This document shows, piece after piece, positions 46,300-55,909 of a stretch of DNA of 64,000 bases. How positions within the stretch are numbered: the stretch's first letter is position 1; each line of letters begins with the position of its first letter. The notes beneath the pieces are model-generated. The model was not told the origin of the DNA. It did not search any database and saw nothing but the letters and a program-made list of their open reading frames with translations. The stretch is from Flavobacterium swingsii (lineage in GTDB: Bacteria; Bacteroidota; Bacteroidia; Flavobacteriales; Flavobacteriaceae), in NCBI RefSeq assembly GCF_900111965.1, contig NZ_FOJT01000002.1, forward strand, positions 1-64,000. Reading direction: 5' to 3'. The translations under genes were made by a program, and so were the position numbers.

Positions 46300-46903
46300 T
46301 ACAATTGTTATGAATTTCGATTTTGCTACAAACTACATTTTAGAAAATGATTCCGTTCGATTAGAACCTTTGAAAGAATCTCATTTTGCCAATTTATTTA
46401 CAGAAACTTTGCAAAATCCAGAAATCTGGACATTTTCATCTTTACCCGCAATTGGAGAAGAAAATTTTAGAAACTACATTCAATTTGCATTAAATAATAG
46501 AGAAAAACTAACTGAATACGCCTTTGTGGTTTTCGACAAACGCACAAATGAATACGCAGGAAGTACTCGCTTTTACGATATTCAGCTTAGTAATAAAACC
46601 TTGCAATTAGGATATACTTGGTACGGAAAACAATTTCACGGAACAGGACTCAATAAACATTGTAAATATTTATTACTAGAATTTGCTTTCGAAAAAATGA
46701 ATATGGAACGTGTCGAATTTCGCGCTGATAATGCAAACGAGCGTAGTAAAGCCGCGATGAAAAGTATTGGTTGTAAAGTAGATGGTGTTTTGAGAAGCAA
46801 TATGACAAAACTAGACGGCGGAAGACGAGATAGCATTATTTTGAGTATTCTTCGTGACGAATGGTTTGATGAAGTTAAAGCCAACTTGAAAAAGAAATTA
46901 TAA
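46292..46903 (+). CDS. GNAT-family N-acetyltransferase
   Basis: 203 residues. RimJ/RimL-like GNAT: DSVRLEPLKESHF near the start, TEYAFVVFDKRTNEYAGSTR in the first strands, LGYTWYGKQFHGTGLNKHC in the acetyl-CoA binding region (residues about 105-125), FRADNANERSKAAMKSIG, and KLDGGRRDSIILSIL at the end. Substrate (a protein N-terminus or a small molecule) is unknown. I use ATG 46292, which overlaps the stop of the previous gene, as in coupled pairs. Confidence 0.88.
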   Translation: MSNTIVMNFDFATNYILENDSVRLEPLKESHFANLFTETLQNPEIWTFSSLPAIGEENFRNYIQFALNNREKLTEYAFVVFDKRTNEYAGSTRFYDIQLSNKTLQLGYTWYGKQFHGTGLNKHCKYLLLEFAFEKMNMERVEFRADNANERSKAAMKSIGCKVDGVLRSNMTKLDGGRRDSIILSILRDEWFDEVKANLKKKL

Positions 46904-46937
46904 TTTTTTCTTTTTCAAGTTTAGCTTATAAACCTTT

Positions 46938-48221
46938 TTATTTCATCTTATTTGCAGGCAATAATTTACTAGAAACTTCCCCGAAACCAATTCTTACTTG
47001 GTCATTCTGGCAAAAACCTTTCATAATCACGGTATCTCCGTCATTTATAAATTTTCTTTCAGAACCATCATTCATTTTTAAAGGTTTTGATCCGCCCCAA
47101 GTCAATTCTAACATCGAACCAAAACTATCTTCGGTTGGGCCAGAAATTGTACCAGAGCCCATCATATCGCCAGAATTAACTCGGCAACCATTACTAGTAT
47201 GATGTGCCAATTGCTGGCTCATTGTCCAATACATATATTTGTAATTTGATTTAGAAATCACTGTAGCTTCAGCATTTTCAGGAGCAATAGCTACTTCAAG
47301 ATTAATATCAAACGAATGTTTTCCTTTTTGTTGCAAATAGGGAAGTGGTGTTGGTTCTTGTTTAGGACTTTCTACTCTAAATGGTTCTAATGCATCCATA
47401 GTTACAATCCAAGGAGAAATAGAAGAGGCAAAGTTTTTTGCTAAAAATGGACCAAGCGGCACATATTCCCATTTCTGAATATCACGAGCACTCCAATCGT
47501 TTAGTAAAACCATTCCAAAAATATATTCTTCGGCTTCACCTACAGGAATATTATCTCCCATAATATTAGCATCGGTTGTAATAAAAGCAGTTTCTAATTC
47601 GAAATCTACTAATTTAGAAGGACCAAAAACAGGTTGCGTTTCTCCATTTGGCAAAGTTTGTCCGTTTGGTCTGTGCACCGGAATTCCAGAAGGAACAATC
47701 GTAGAACTTCTTCCGTGGTAACCTACGGGAATGTGTAACCAGTTCGGTAACAAAGCATTTTCTGGATCACGAAACATTTTCCCTACGTTTGTAGCGTGTT
47801 CTTTACTCGAATAAAAATCGGTATAATCACCTATAAATACAGGAAGTTGCATTTCTACATCAGCTATATTAAAGATTACTATATCACGATGTTTTTTACT
47901 GTCTTTTAATTTTGGATTGTTAATATCAAAAATATCTGCGATACGATTTCTAACCAATCGCCATGTTTTTTTTCCGTCAGAAATAAAATCATTTAAAGTG
48001 TCTTGCATGAAAACATCATCAGTTAATTCTATTCCTTCAAAATAATTTAATTGTTGCAAAGCACCTAAATCTATTGCGTAATCTCCAATTCGAGTTCCAA
48101 CGGTTACTATATTTTCTTTGGTCAAAAAAACACCAAAAGGAATATTTTGTATCGGAAAATCGCTGTCATTAGCTATGTTTAGCCATGATTTTCTGTTCGA
48201 ATCGTTTGCTGTAATGGGCAT
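46938..48221 (-). CDS. Fumarylacetoacetase
   Basis: 427 residues. Last step of tyrosine breakdown, splitting fumarylacetoacetate to fumarate and acetoacetate. Seen: FYSSKEHATNVGKMFR near 125 (metal Asp/His region), GYHGRSSTIVPSG, ETAFITTDANI and DWSARDIQKWEYVPLGPF, and HTSNGCRVNSGDMMGSGTIS near 350. I use ATG 48221 (MPITANDSNRKSW), where the conserved N-terminus begins; the frame opens further upstream. The glyA promoter lies on the other side. No other tyrosine-pathway genes are in the window. Confidence 0.9.
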   Translation of the reverse strand: MPITANDSNRKSWLNIANDSDFPIQNIPFGVFLTKENIVTVGTRIGDYAIDLGALQQLNYFEGIELTDDVFMQDTLNDFISDGKKTWRLVRNRIADIFDINNPKLKDSKKHRDIVIFNIADVEMQLPVFIGDYTDFYSSKEHATNVGKMFRDPENALLPNWLHIPVGYHGRSSTIVPSGIPVHRPNGQTLPNGETQPVFGPSKLVDFELETAFITTDANIMGDNIPVGEAEEYIFGMVLLNDWSARDIQKWEYVPLGPFLAKNFASSISPWIVTMDALEPFRVESPKQEPTPLPYLQQKGKHSFDINLEVAIAPENAEATVISKSNYKYMYWTMSQQLAHHTSNGCRVNSGDMMGSGTISGPTEDSFGSMLELTWGGSKPLKMNDGSERKFINDGDTVIMKGFCQNDQVRIGFGEVSSKLLPANKMK

Positions 48222-48298
48222 ATAATTGTGTTGTTTATTTGTTGATAATTGGTATATCAAATATATCATAAACTATTATTTTACCAAACGTTTTTTTG

Positions 48299-48306
48299 TA
48301 TTTTTG
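48299..48306 (+). promoter_or_regulatory. -7 element of glyA
   Basis: TATTTTTG at 48299-48306, 25 bases before the glyA ATG (48332). Confidence 0.6.
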
Positions 48307-48331
48307 TACGGAATTTAACTAAATAAAAAAT

Positions 48332-49606
48332 ATGTTACGCGACCAACAAATATTTGACCTAATTATTGAAGAACAAGACAGACAAATTCACGGTTTAGAG
48401 CTAATTGCTTCCGAAAATTTTGTAAGCGACCAAGTAATGGAAGCTGCGGGATCTGTATTAACAAACAAATACGCTGAAGGATATCCAGGAAAAAGATATT
48501 ACGGAGGTTGCGAAGTAGTCGATGTTATCGAACAAATTGCGATAGATAGAGCTAAAGATTTGTTTGGTGCTGAATATGCAAACGTACAACCGCATTCAGG
48601 TTCGCAAGCGAATACAGCAGTTTTTGCAGCTTGTTTGAAACCAGGAGATAAAATTTTAGGTTTCGATTTATCTCACGGTGGACATTTAACGCACGGTTCT
48701 CCAGTAAATTTCTCAGGAAAATTATACAGCCCAACGTTTTATGGTGTTGAACCAGAAACAGGAGTTTTGAATTATGATAAAATACAAGAAATTGCAACAA
48801 AAGAACAACCAAAACTAATCATTGCTGGAGCATCTGCTTATTCTCGTGATATGGATTTTGAACGTTTCCGTAAAATTGCGGATTCAGTTGGAGCACTTTT
48901 GATGGCTGATATCTCGCATCCAGCGGGATTAATTGCTAAAGGATTAATGAATGATCCAATTCCACATTGTCATATTGTAACTACAACAACGCACAAAACT
49001 TTGCGTGGACCTCGTGGTGGATTAATTATGATGGGTAAAGATTTTGAAAATCCTTGGGGTTTAAAAACGCCAAAAGGAGAAATCAGAATGATGTCGCACG
49101 TTTTAGATATGTCAGTTTTTCCTGGAAATCAAGGTGGTCCGTTAGAACATATTATCGCAGCAAAAGCAGTAGCATTCGGAGAAGCATTAACAGATGAGTT
49201 TTTTAGATATGCGATGCAAGTGCAAAAAAATGCTAAAGCCATGGCAGCAGCTTTCGTAAAAAGAGGTTATAATATTATTTCTGGCGGAACGGATAACCAT
49301 ATGATGCTTATCGATTTAAGAAATAAAAATATTTCTGGAAAAGAAGCTGAAAATGCATTGGTTAAAGCAGAAATTACTGTAAATAAAAACATGGTTCCTT
49401 TTGATGACAAATCACCATTTGTAACTTCAGGAATTCGTGTAGGAACACCAGCTATTACAACTCGTGGCTTACTTGAAGAAGATATGGAAACTATCGTTGC
49501 TTTTATAGATAAAGTAATTATGAACCATACTAATGAAGAAATACTTGAACAAGTTGCTGACGAAGTAAACGAAATGATGGGAGAAAGAGCGATTTTCGTT
49601 TTTTAA
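48332..49606 (+). CDS. glyA: Serine hydroxymethyltransferase
   Basis: 424 residues, full length. PLP enzyme that moves C1 between serine/glycine and tetrahydrofolate. [16 protein letters not shown] near 25, [15 protein letters not shown] near 50, the PLP Lys in [14 protein letters not shown] (about 225) and [13 protein letters not shown]. Terminator follows. Central to folate metabolism together with folC in this window. Confidence 0.97.
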   Translation: MLRDQQIFDLIIEEQDRQIHGLELIASENFVSDQVMEAAGSVLTNKYAEGYPGKRYYGGCEVVDVIEQIAIDRAKDLFGAEYANVQPHSGSQANTAVFAACLKPGDKILGFDLSHGGHLTHGSPVNFSGKLYSPTFYGVEPETGVLNYDKIQEIATKEQPKLIIAGASAYSRDMDFERFRKIADSVGALLMADISHPAGLIAKGLMNDPIPHCHIVTTTTHKTLRGPRGGLIMMGKDFENPWGLKTPKGEIRMMSHVLDMSVFPGNQGGPLEHIIAAKAVAFGEALTDEFFRYAMQVQKNAKAMAAAFVKRGYNIISGGTDNHMMLIDLRNKNISGKEAENALVKAEITVNKNMVPFDDKSPFVTSGIRVGTPAITTRGLLEEDMETIVAFIDKVIMNHTNEEILEQVADEVNEMMGERAIFVF

Positions 49607-49626
49607 TTTAATATAAAAATAGTTTC

Positions 49627-49664
49627 AAAAAAGCATAATAAAAGGGATTTTATTATGCTTTTTT
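49627..49664. terminator. Terminator of glyA
   Basis: Stem AAAAGCATAATAAAA and TTTTATTATGCTTTT around GGGA; T run. Symmetric, so it may serve the minus-strand gene at 49772 too. Confidence 0.92.
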
Positions 49665-49771
49665 GTTTTACGTTTGGTCGTTTGGAGATGTGGCTGGTTT
49701 AGAAAGCCGAATTTTTTGATTAAAGCCTATTTTTCAAATACAAATCAAGCCTAGCATCTCATAAAATGCTG

Positions 49772-50293
49772 TTACCAGCTGTTGTTATTATGCTCTATCC
49801 ACCCGACTTTTTTTAGATTTTTTATTTGCGGATAAATATCGTCAGATGTATTTTTTATTTGGTCACTTCCACATGAGAAGAGTTGGTAGTTTTCTCCAAT
49901 ATTTGTATAGTTAAAATAATGTACGTTTGCCTTTGATGTAGGATCCAATATAAATATTAATTCAGTCTCACTTTTTACTTGCGCCAAGCTATCTGGATAT
50001 TTTCCATTTTGACCTTTATAATATTCAATATTTGCGATTAATGAATTCAGCCTAACTTGAGCAAGTTTCTCCTTGTCTACTTTGCCTATATCTGTACAAA
50101 ATGCAACGTAGTTTAATGCAGAATATACAATAACTGTAAATACCATGCAAGCTATTCCTATTGCGGTTAACTTTCTGTCTTTATATCTAAATATTCCATA
50201 CAATGTGAGGGCTAATCCAACGACGAACCCAACAAGTGGAATTATTCCTAAATATCCTAGTTTATATGGTGGAGTAGTTTTCTTTAAGTTCAT
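49772..50293 (-). CDS. Membrane protein with a pseudopilin-like extracytoplasmic tail
   Basis: 173 residues. Two membrane helices (about 12-32 and 42-66) then a globular tail. NIEYYKGQNGKYPDSLAQV near 88 and LFSCGSDQIKNTSDDIYPQI near 139 look like the ends of a type II secretion pseudopilin (GspG: the helix before YPxxL and the Ca-site loop SxGxDx..DDI), though the prepilin N-terminus is absent. Function unknown. Alone on its strand; no secretion operon nearby. Confidence 0.6.
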   Translation of the reverse strand: MNLKKTTPPYKLGYLGIIPLVGFVVGLALTLYGIFRYKDRKLTAIGIACMVFTVIVYSALNYVAFCTDIGKVDKEKLAQVRLNSLIANIEYYKGQNGKYPDSLAQVKSETELIFILDPTSKANVHYFNYTNIGENYQLFSCGSDQIKNTSDDIYPQIKNLKKVGWIEHNNNSW

Positions 50294-50382
50294 TTTTTGT
50301 TGAATATTTTCTATTTAAGCTGAGTTTGCTGGCAATTGCAGGTAACACATCTTTATTTAAGATGTCTTTTGTTGTTTAAACT

Positions 50383-50838
50383 CTATTTAATCCTAACAGC
50401 TTCAGGAACCAAAACTTTATAATCACCACCATTTCTAATTACGTCACGAACAATACTCGAGCTTATAAACGACGTACTTGCTGCAGTTAGAAGAAAGATA
50501 GTTTCTATCTTAGATAATCTTCTGTTGGTGTGGGCAATGGCTTTTTCGAACTCGAAATCGGCAGGATTGCGAAGCCCACGAAGTATAAATGCAGCGTGAT
50601 GTTTTTTGCACAAATCGATAGTTAATCCTTCATAAGTAATTACCGAAACTGAAGGCTCATCTTTGAAGGTTTCTTCGATAAATTGTTTGCGTTCTTCGAG
50701 CGAAAACATATATTTTTTCTCAGCATTTACACCAATAGCAATGATAATTTCATCAAAAAGAGGAATACTTCTTTTGATGATGTCTAAATGTCCTAAAGTT
50801 AAAGGATCAAACGAACCTGGGAATATGGCTTTTCTCAT
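50383..50838 (-). CDS. coaD: Phosphopantetheine adenylyltransferase
   Basis: 151 residues. Fourth step of CoA synthesis. FPGSFDPLTLGHLDIIKRS has the T-x-G-H nucleotidyltransferase motif, LRGLRNPADFEFE near 90 and ISSSIVRDVIRNGG near 130 are the ATP-binding parts. Its start shares one base with the stop of the upstream gene (TAATG), so translation is coupled. No rsmD neighbour. Confidence 0.96.
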   Translation of the reverse strand: MRKAIFPGSFDPLTLGHLDIIKRSIPLFDEIIIAIGVNAEKKYMFSLEERKQFIEETFKDEPSVSVITYEGLTIDLCKKHHAAFILRGLRNPADFEFEKAIAHTNRRLSKIETIFLLTAASTSFISSSIVRDVIRNGGDYKVLVPEAVRIK

Positions 50839-51455
50839 TAGTTACGGTCTATTTGATAAATAAATTCTTCGTCTTTCATTGATTCGACTAATTCTTCTTT
50901 AGAATAACCCCAAATTGTTTTTAAACTATAATTTTTATCAATATTAATATCATCAATTCCTGTTTCTTGATCTATTTCCATATTATTTGCAAGACAAAAA
51001 ACACTGTCTTTTGTGACTTTTTGTACTTTCATACAAGAATAAAAACCTTCACTTGCTTTAAAATGGTATAAATCACCCACTTTAGGGTTTTTAATAAACA
51101 CTTTTTCGTCATCATCTTGCTTGTTATTGTAATACATGACAGACGTTGTTATTGCTGCTATGACAAATAATCCACTAAAAAACCATATTGGTGTTTTTAC
51201 GGGATTAAAATCTTGTTGCTTTTTAAATTTTTCTTTTGCAGATTCATCAAGATTTTTTAAATCATAAGTAGATTTACAATTATTACATTCTACAATATTT
51301 GTTCTTCCTATAGGGAAAAATGGTATCCAATATATATGAGCATATTTTCCGAAAACAGAATAATTCATATCTGTATTGGTTGCGCAATTTTGGCAAGAAA
51401 TGTTTTTAATTTTCCCGTTTTTTAAATTTGATGACCTTGTTCCGTAAAATATCAT
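50838..51455 (-). CDS. Zinc-ribbon membrane protein of unknown function
   Basis: 205 residues. CxxC pairs at NISCQNCA and VECNNCKS (about 20-60) make a zinc ribbon; a membrane helix lies about 88-110 (TPIWFFSGLFVIAAITTSVM). The C-terminal half is a beta-rich extracytoplasmic domain (KASEGFYSCMKVQKV). Overlaps coaD by one base and likely shares its operon. Confidence 0.72.
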   Translation of the reverse strand: MIFYGTRSSNLKNGKIKNISCQNCATNTDMNYSVFGKYAHIYWIPFFPIGRTNIVECNNCKSTYDLKNLDESAKEKFKKQQDFNPVKTPIWFFSGLFVIAAITTSVMYYNNKQDDDEKVFIKNPKVGDLYHFKASEGFYSCMKVQKVTKDSVFCLANNMEIDQETGIDDINIDKNYSLKTIWGYSKEELVESMKDEEFIYQIDRN

Positions 51456-51477
51456 GTTTGCACTTTTATAAGTAAAA

Positions 51478-52056
51478 TTAGTCTTTATTTATTTGGTTCT
51501 CAATTCTCTTATCTGGAATAATCCAAACTAAAGCAACTGTAATATATAATAATCCAGAAATCCAAGGAGAAACAAATGCTAAAGGAATTGCTATGATATA
51601 AAAAAATAATGATATTTTTCCTTTTTTGTCATCTTTTACAGCATGATGTAAATGGGATTCTTTTCCTTGTAAACGAATTAATTTATTTTGAAGTAATGTG
51701 TATGAAATAGCATTCATTAGCAGAATAAATCCGTAAATACTCATTGGTACTGCCGAAAAATGTTGTTCGCCAATCCAACTTGTACCAAAAGGAATTAAAG
51801 ACAACCAAAACAGCAAATGCATATTTGCCCACATGACAGATCCGTTGATTGTTTTTACTAAATGAAACATATGATGGTGATTATTCCAGTAAATTCCTAC
51901 GTAGACAAAACTTAAAATATAACTCAGAAAAACAGGAATGAGAGGCTTCAGTGCTTGAAAAGTGTTTTCATGAGGCACTTTTATCTCCAGTATCATAATG
52001 GTAATTATAATTGCCAAAACGCCATCGCTAAATGCTTCAATTCTACTTTTATTCAT
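51478..52056 (-). CDS. TMEM175-family potassium channel protein
   Basis: 192 residues, six helices expected for a single bacterial repeat (normally tetramer). RIEAFSDGVLAIIITIMILEI is the RxxxFSD signature and selectivity helix. Further helices about 40-60, 75-100, 105-125, 145-185. Bacterial members conduct K+. Twenty-two bases upstream of the zinc-ribbon gene and 9 bases after ddl; the minus-strand genes ddl, this, zinc-ribbon and coaD may be one transcript. Confidence 0.85.
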   Translation of the reverse strand: MNKSRIEAFSDGVLAIIITIMILEIKVPHENTFQALKPLIPVFLSYILSFVYVGIYWNNHHHMFHLVKTINGSVMWANMHLLFWLSLIPFGTSWIGEQHFSAVPMSIYGFILLMNAISYTLLQNKLIRLQGKESHLHHAVKDDKKGKISLFFYIIAIPLAFVSPWISGLLYITVALVWIIPDKRIENQINKD

Positions 52057-52065
52057 ATAAATTTT

Positions 52066-53052
52066 TTATTTTTTCCAAATTGGTTTTCTGCTCAAAGCCA
52101 ATGCGATTTCGTTGTCAAACATTTCGCTCATATTCATTTTTGCAATTGCTGCTTGTTGCGGAAATATACTTTGTGGCGATAATCCTGGATTGGTATTTAT
52201 TTCGATAAAATGCGGAATGCCGTTCATAATAATAAAATCGGTTCTAGAAAAACCAGACATTCCAAGTGAATCGTATATTTTCTTAGCCGATTCGATAACC
52301 AACGTTTCTTCTTCTTTCGAAATTCTTGCGGGCGTAACTTCTTCGGATTTTCCTAAATATTTCGCTTCATAATCAAAGAAATCATTCTGAGAAAGTATTT
52401 CGGTAATACCTAAAACTTTAGTTTCACCTTTATACTTTAAAACTCCAACGGAAACTTCTGTTCCGTTAAGATAAGATTCTATTAGGATTTCGTTGTCTTC
52501 TGCAAAAGCAAATTCGAGCGCTTTTTCTAATTGGTCTAAAACATCAACTTTAGAAACGCCTAAACTACTTCCTGATTGGTTTGGTTTTACAAAAAAGGGC
52601 AAGCCAAGTTCTGTTTTTATTTTATTTCCATCAATACTATCTCCTTTTCGTAAATAAATAGATTTAGCTTTTGGAATATTAAATTTGGTTAAAACCGATA
52701 AAGTATCACGTTTGTTAAATGTTAACGCAGATTGGTAAAAGTTACAACCCGTATAAGGAATATCCATCAGTTCCCAATAGGATTGCAAATGTCCGTCTTC
52801 GCCAGGAGTACCATGAACCGTGTTTACAGCAACATCAAATTTTGTTGTAATAGTATCTTTAGTAAAAGAAAAATCGGCTTTATTTATGGGATATTTTTCG
52901 CCATCAATAACGACCGACCAATCATTTGGAAGTATGTGAACTTCGAAGATATTGTACTTCGATTTGTCTAAATTATTTAAAATTAACTGACCACTTCTTA
53001 ACGAGATTACACTTTCGTCAGAATATCCTCCCATAACCACTGCTACATTCAT
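52066..53052 (-). CDS. ddl: D-alanine--D-alanine ligase
   Basis: 328 residues, ATP-grasp family. NVAVVMGGYSDESVISL at the start, FFVKPNQSGSSLGVSKV near 155, LIESYLNGTEVSVGV near 200 and FIEINTNPGLSPQSIFPQQ near 285. Joins two D-Ala for peptidoglycan. Promoter on minus strand: TAATTTTG at 53084-53077. Divergent from the PASTA gene; the two share a 92-base gap. Confidence 0.96.
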   Translation of the reverse strand: MNVAVVMGGYSDESVISLRSGQLILNNLDKSKYNIFEVHILPNDWSVVIDGEKYPINKADFSFTKDTITTKFDVAVNTVHGTPGEDGHLQSYWELMDIPYTGCNFYQSALTFNKRDTLSVLTKFNIPKAKSIYLRKGDSIDGNKIKTELGLPFFVKPNQSGSSLGVSKVDVLDQLEKALEFAFAEDNEILIESYLNGTEVSVGVLKYKGETKVLGITEILSQNDFFDYEAKYLGKSEEVTPARISKEEETLVIESAKKIYDSLGMSGFSRTDFIIMNGIPHFIEINTNPGLSPQSIFPQQAAIAKMNMSEMFDNEIALALSRKPIWKK

Positions 53053-53121
53053 CTAAAAAAGAATTAAATTACTTAACAAAATTATCATTTTTTTTCAAAC
53101 AAAAGCTCATAACAATTTTAT

Positions 53122-53129
53122 TATCTTTG
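53122..53129 (+). promoter_or_regulatory. -7 element of the PASTA-protein gene
   Basis: TATCTTTG at 53122-53129, 15 bases before the ATG at 53145. The short leader supports that start over an upstream TTG at 53127. Confidence 0.6.
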
Positions 53130-53144
53130 TCAAAATACATTTTT

Positions 53145-53759
53145 ATGAGTTTCAAGAAATTTTTATTCAGTTTTACCTTTGTCAAGCAAGTGCTAATAGC
53201 TATGTTTATTATATGTGCTACCCTTTTTCTGTTTATGTATTGGATAGGTTTTACCACAAACCACGGACAAGAAATTGTTGTTCCCAATTTGAGTAAACTA
53301 ACACTTGAGCAAGCAGAAGACAAACTTGATGAGCTAGATTTAGATTACGAATTGCTAGACACTGTAGATTATAATGATGCTTATCCGAAACTGTCTATTG
53401 TACAACAAGATCCGAATCCAGGAGAAAAAGTAAAACAAAACAGGGTCATTTACTTAAAAATAAATTCAACGGGCTATTCGAAAGTGCGTATTCCAGATTT
53501 GATTCAGAAAACGTATCGTCAAGCCGTGCCAACACTTGCAGCATTAGGACTTGAAGTAGGAGATACAACCTATGTGCCTAATCTTGCAAAAGACATGATA
53601 CTAGAAATGAAAATGAACGGACAACCTATAAAAGCTGGACAACAAGTACTAAAAATGACAAAAGTAGATTTGGTTCTTGGTGACGGAAAAATAGGTTTTG
53701 AAGAAGAAGAACTAAACGGTTCTGAAAATGATAGTATTAAAAAAGAGTTAACACAATAA
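53145..53759 (+). CDS. PASTA-domain membrane protein
   Basis: 204 residues. One N-terminal helix (about 8-37, FVKQVLIAMFIICATLFLF) then two PASTA domains about 42-112 (VVPNLSKLTLEQAEDKL; QQDPNPGEKV) and 113-182 (RIPDLIQKTYRQAVPTL). PASTA domains bind peptidoglycan or beta-lactams. The protein has no kinase domain. Divergent from ddl and 1-base overlap with rluD (TAATG), a cell-wall plus ribosome context often seen in Bacteroidota. Confidence 0.88.
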   Translation: MSFKKFLFSFTFVKQVLIAMFIICATLFLFMYWIGFTTNHGQEIVVPNLSKLTLEQAEDKLDELDLDYELLDTVDYNDAYPKLSIVQQDPNPGEKVKQNRVIYLKINSTGYSKVRIPDLIQKTYRQAVPTLAALGLEVGDTTYVPNLAKDMILEMKMNGQPIKAGQQVLKMTKVDLVLGDGKIGFEEEELNGSENDSIKKELTQ

Positions 53760-54808
53760 TGAACGAAGACATAACGACCGACAACGACGAACTAGACGAA
53801 GAATTATTCGAACACCATAAGTTTGTTGCCACAAAAGGGCAATCTATTCTTAGAATAGACAAATATTTGATGCATTTGTTAGAAAATGCTACCAGAAATA
53901 AAATACAACAAGCAGCAACATCGGGAAATATTTTTGTAAATGATATTCCTGTAAAATCAAATTATAAAGTAAAACCGTTCGATGTAGTTACGATTATGTT
54001 ATCGCATCCACCGTTTGAAAACAGAGTTGATCCTGAAGATATTCCGTTAGATATTGTTTATGAAGACGATGCCTTATTGCTCATAAATAAACCCGCAGGA
54101 TTAGTTGTGCACCCAGGTCACGGAAACTATACTGGTACATTAGTAAATGCATTGGCTTTTCACTTTCAGAATTTGCCACTAAACAGTAGCGAACGTCCAG
54201 GATTAGTTCATAGAATTGATAAAGATACCACAGGACTTTTGGTTATTGCAAAAACGGAGCAAGCCATGACTCATTTGGCCAAGCAATTTGAAAACAAAAC
54301 TTCCGAAAGAGAATATGTTGCCATCGTTTGGGGAAATGTTCAGAAAGATGAAGGAACTATAGAAGGAAATTTGGCACGACACTTAAAAGACAGAATGCAA
54401 ATGGCGGTTTTTGCCGATCCAGAAATAGGAAAACCAGCCATAACTCATTATAAAGTTTTAGAACGTTTTGGCTACATTACAGTTATTTCTTGTAAATTAG
54501 AAACAGGAAGAACACACCAAATTCGTGCGCATTTGAAACACATTGGACATCCTTTATTTAATGATGAACGTTACGGAGGACATCTAATCCTAAAAGGAAC
54601 AACATTTACAAAATACAAGCAATTTATAGACAATTGTTTCAAAATTCTTCCAAGACAAGCCTTGCATGCAAAAACATTGGGTTTCGAACATCCAACTACG
54701 GGCGAGATGATGCGTTTTGACACCGAATTGCCTTCGGATATGAAAGAATGTATCGAAAAATGGAGAACCTATTCAAACACAAATACATTAAACGAAGAGG
54801 AAAATTAA
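53759..54808 (+). CDS. rluD: Ribosomal large subunit pseudouridine synthase RluD
   Basis: 349 residues. S4-like domain about 28-88 (RIDKYLMHLLENATRNKI) then catalytic domain with HRIDKDTTGLLVIAKT (Asp near 140) and ETGRTHQIRAHLKHIGHPL near 240. Makes pseudouridine in 23S rRNA (helix 69 positions, by homology). Starts inside the stop of the PASTA gene. Extra acidic N-terminus of about 25 residues. Confidence 0.93.
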   Translation: MNEDITTDNDELDEELFEHHKFVATKGQSILRIDKYLMHLLENATRNKIQQAATSGNIFVNDIPVKSNYKVKPFDVVTIMLSHPPFENRVDPEDIPLDIVYEDDALLLINKPAGLVVHPGHGNYTGTLVNALAFHFQNLPLNSSERPGLVHRIDKDTTGLLVIAKTEQAMTHLAKQFENKTSEREYVAIVWGNVQKDEGTIEGNLARHLKDRMQMAVFADPEIGKPAITHYKVLERFGYITVISCKLETGRTHQIRAHLKHIGHPLFNDERYGGHLILKGTTFTKYKQFIDNCFKILPRQALHAKTLGFEHPTTGEMMRFDTELPSDMKECIEKWRTYSNTNTLNEEEN

Positions 54809-54872
54809 ATTTCGATAAATAGTGAAAAAATTAAATATAAAAGTTTATTTTCGTCAATATAACAATTCAATA

Positions 54873-55901
54873 ATGAAAAATAAAATTATATTATTCGCTT
54901 TAGCATCAATCGCAATTACTGGTTGTTCTGCGCAGAAATCTGCCGTTCCAGAAAAGATAGACGATGCCACAAAATACATAAATTCAATCACTGTTGAAGA
55001 CCTAAAAGCACATCTTACTATTGTTGCTTCCGACGAAATGGAAGGAAGAGATACAGGAACAAAAGGGCAAAAAAAAGCAGGAAATTATTTGATAGAAACT
55101 TATAAAAGCAACGGAATCTCTTTTCCAAAAGGAGCAGCGAATTTTTATCAGAAAGTTCCAGCGGCATTTATGAATACTGAATATGGCGAAAAATTACCCG
55201 ATTCTGAAAACATTTGGGCGTATATAGAAGGTTCTGAAAAACCCAATGAAATTCTTGTTATTTCAGCACATTATGACCATATTGGTATCCAAAATGGAGA
55301 GATTTATAATGGTGCCGATGATGATGGCTCAGGAACAGTAGCTTTGTTAGAAATGGCGCAAGCTTTCCAACAAGCAAAAAACGAAGGTCATGGTCCAAAA
55401 CGTTCTATACTTTTTCTTCATGTAACTGGAGAAGAACACGGACTGCATGGTTCTCGCTATTATACAGACAATCCTTTGTTTCCGTTAGCAAATACCATTA
55501 CCGACATTAATATCGATATGATAGGGCGCCGTGATGAGTTTCACAAAGATTCCAGCAATTACGTTTACCTCATAGGTTCCGATTATCTTTCGACCGATTT
55601 GTATAAAACCTGCGAAGAAGCAAACAAAAAATATACAAATATCACTTTAGATTATAAGTTTAATGATCGTAACGACCCCAATCGTTTTTACTATCGTTCA
55701 GACCATTATAACTTTGCAAAACACAATATACCATCGGTATTTTTGTTTAATGGAGTTCACGAAGATTACCACCAAGCATCGGACGAAGTAAGCAAAATAG
55801 AATTTGATGCGCTAGCAAAAAGAACACAACTCGCCTTTAGCATCGCTTGGGAATTGGCAAACAAAAAAAATAGACCTGTAGTAGATAAATCAGGGAAATA
55901 A
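54873..55901 (+). CDS. M28-family metallopeptidase, lipoprotein
   Basis: 342 residues. Lipobox ITGCSA at about 18. Zinc M28 ligands: SAHYDHIG (His, Asp), NGADDDGSG (bridging Asp), TGEEHGLHG (catalytic Glu and Glu), DMIGRR (Asp) and HEDYHQASD (His). A likely aminopeptidase in the periplasm or on the surface. I use ATG 54873, after an upstream GTG at 54822, since it begins the signal peptide. About 64 bases after rluD, no terminator between. Confidence 0.9.
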   Translation: MKNKIILFALASIAITGCSAQKSAVPEKIDDATKYINSITVEDLKAHLTIVASDEMEGRDTGTKGQKKAGNYLIETYKSNGISFPKGAANFYQKVPAAFMNTEYGEKLPDSENIWAYIEGSEKPNEILVISAHYDHIGIQNGEIYNGADDDGSGTVALLEMAQAFQQAKNEGHGPKRSILFLHVTGEEHGLHGSRYYTDNPLFPLANTITDINIDMIGRRDEFHKDSSNYVYLIGSDYLSTDLYKTCEEANKKYTNITLDYKFNDRNDPNRFYYRSDHYNFAKHNIPSVFLFNGVHEDYHQASDEVSKIEFDALAKRTQLAFSIAWELANKKNRPVVDKSGK

Positions 55902-55909
55902 TTTTTTTA

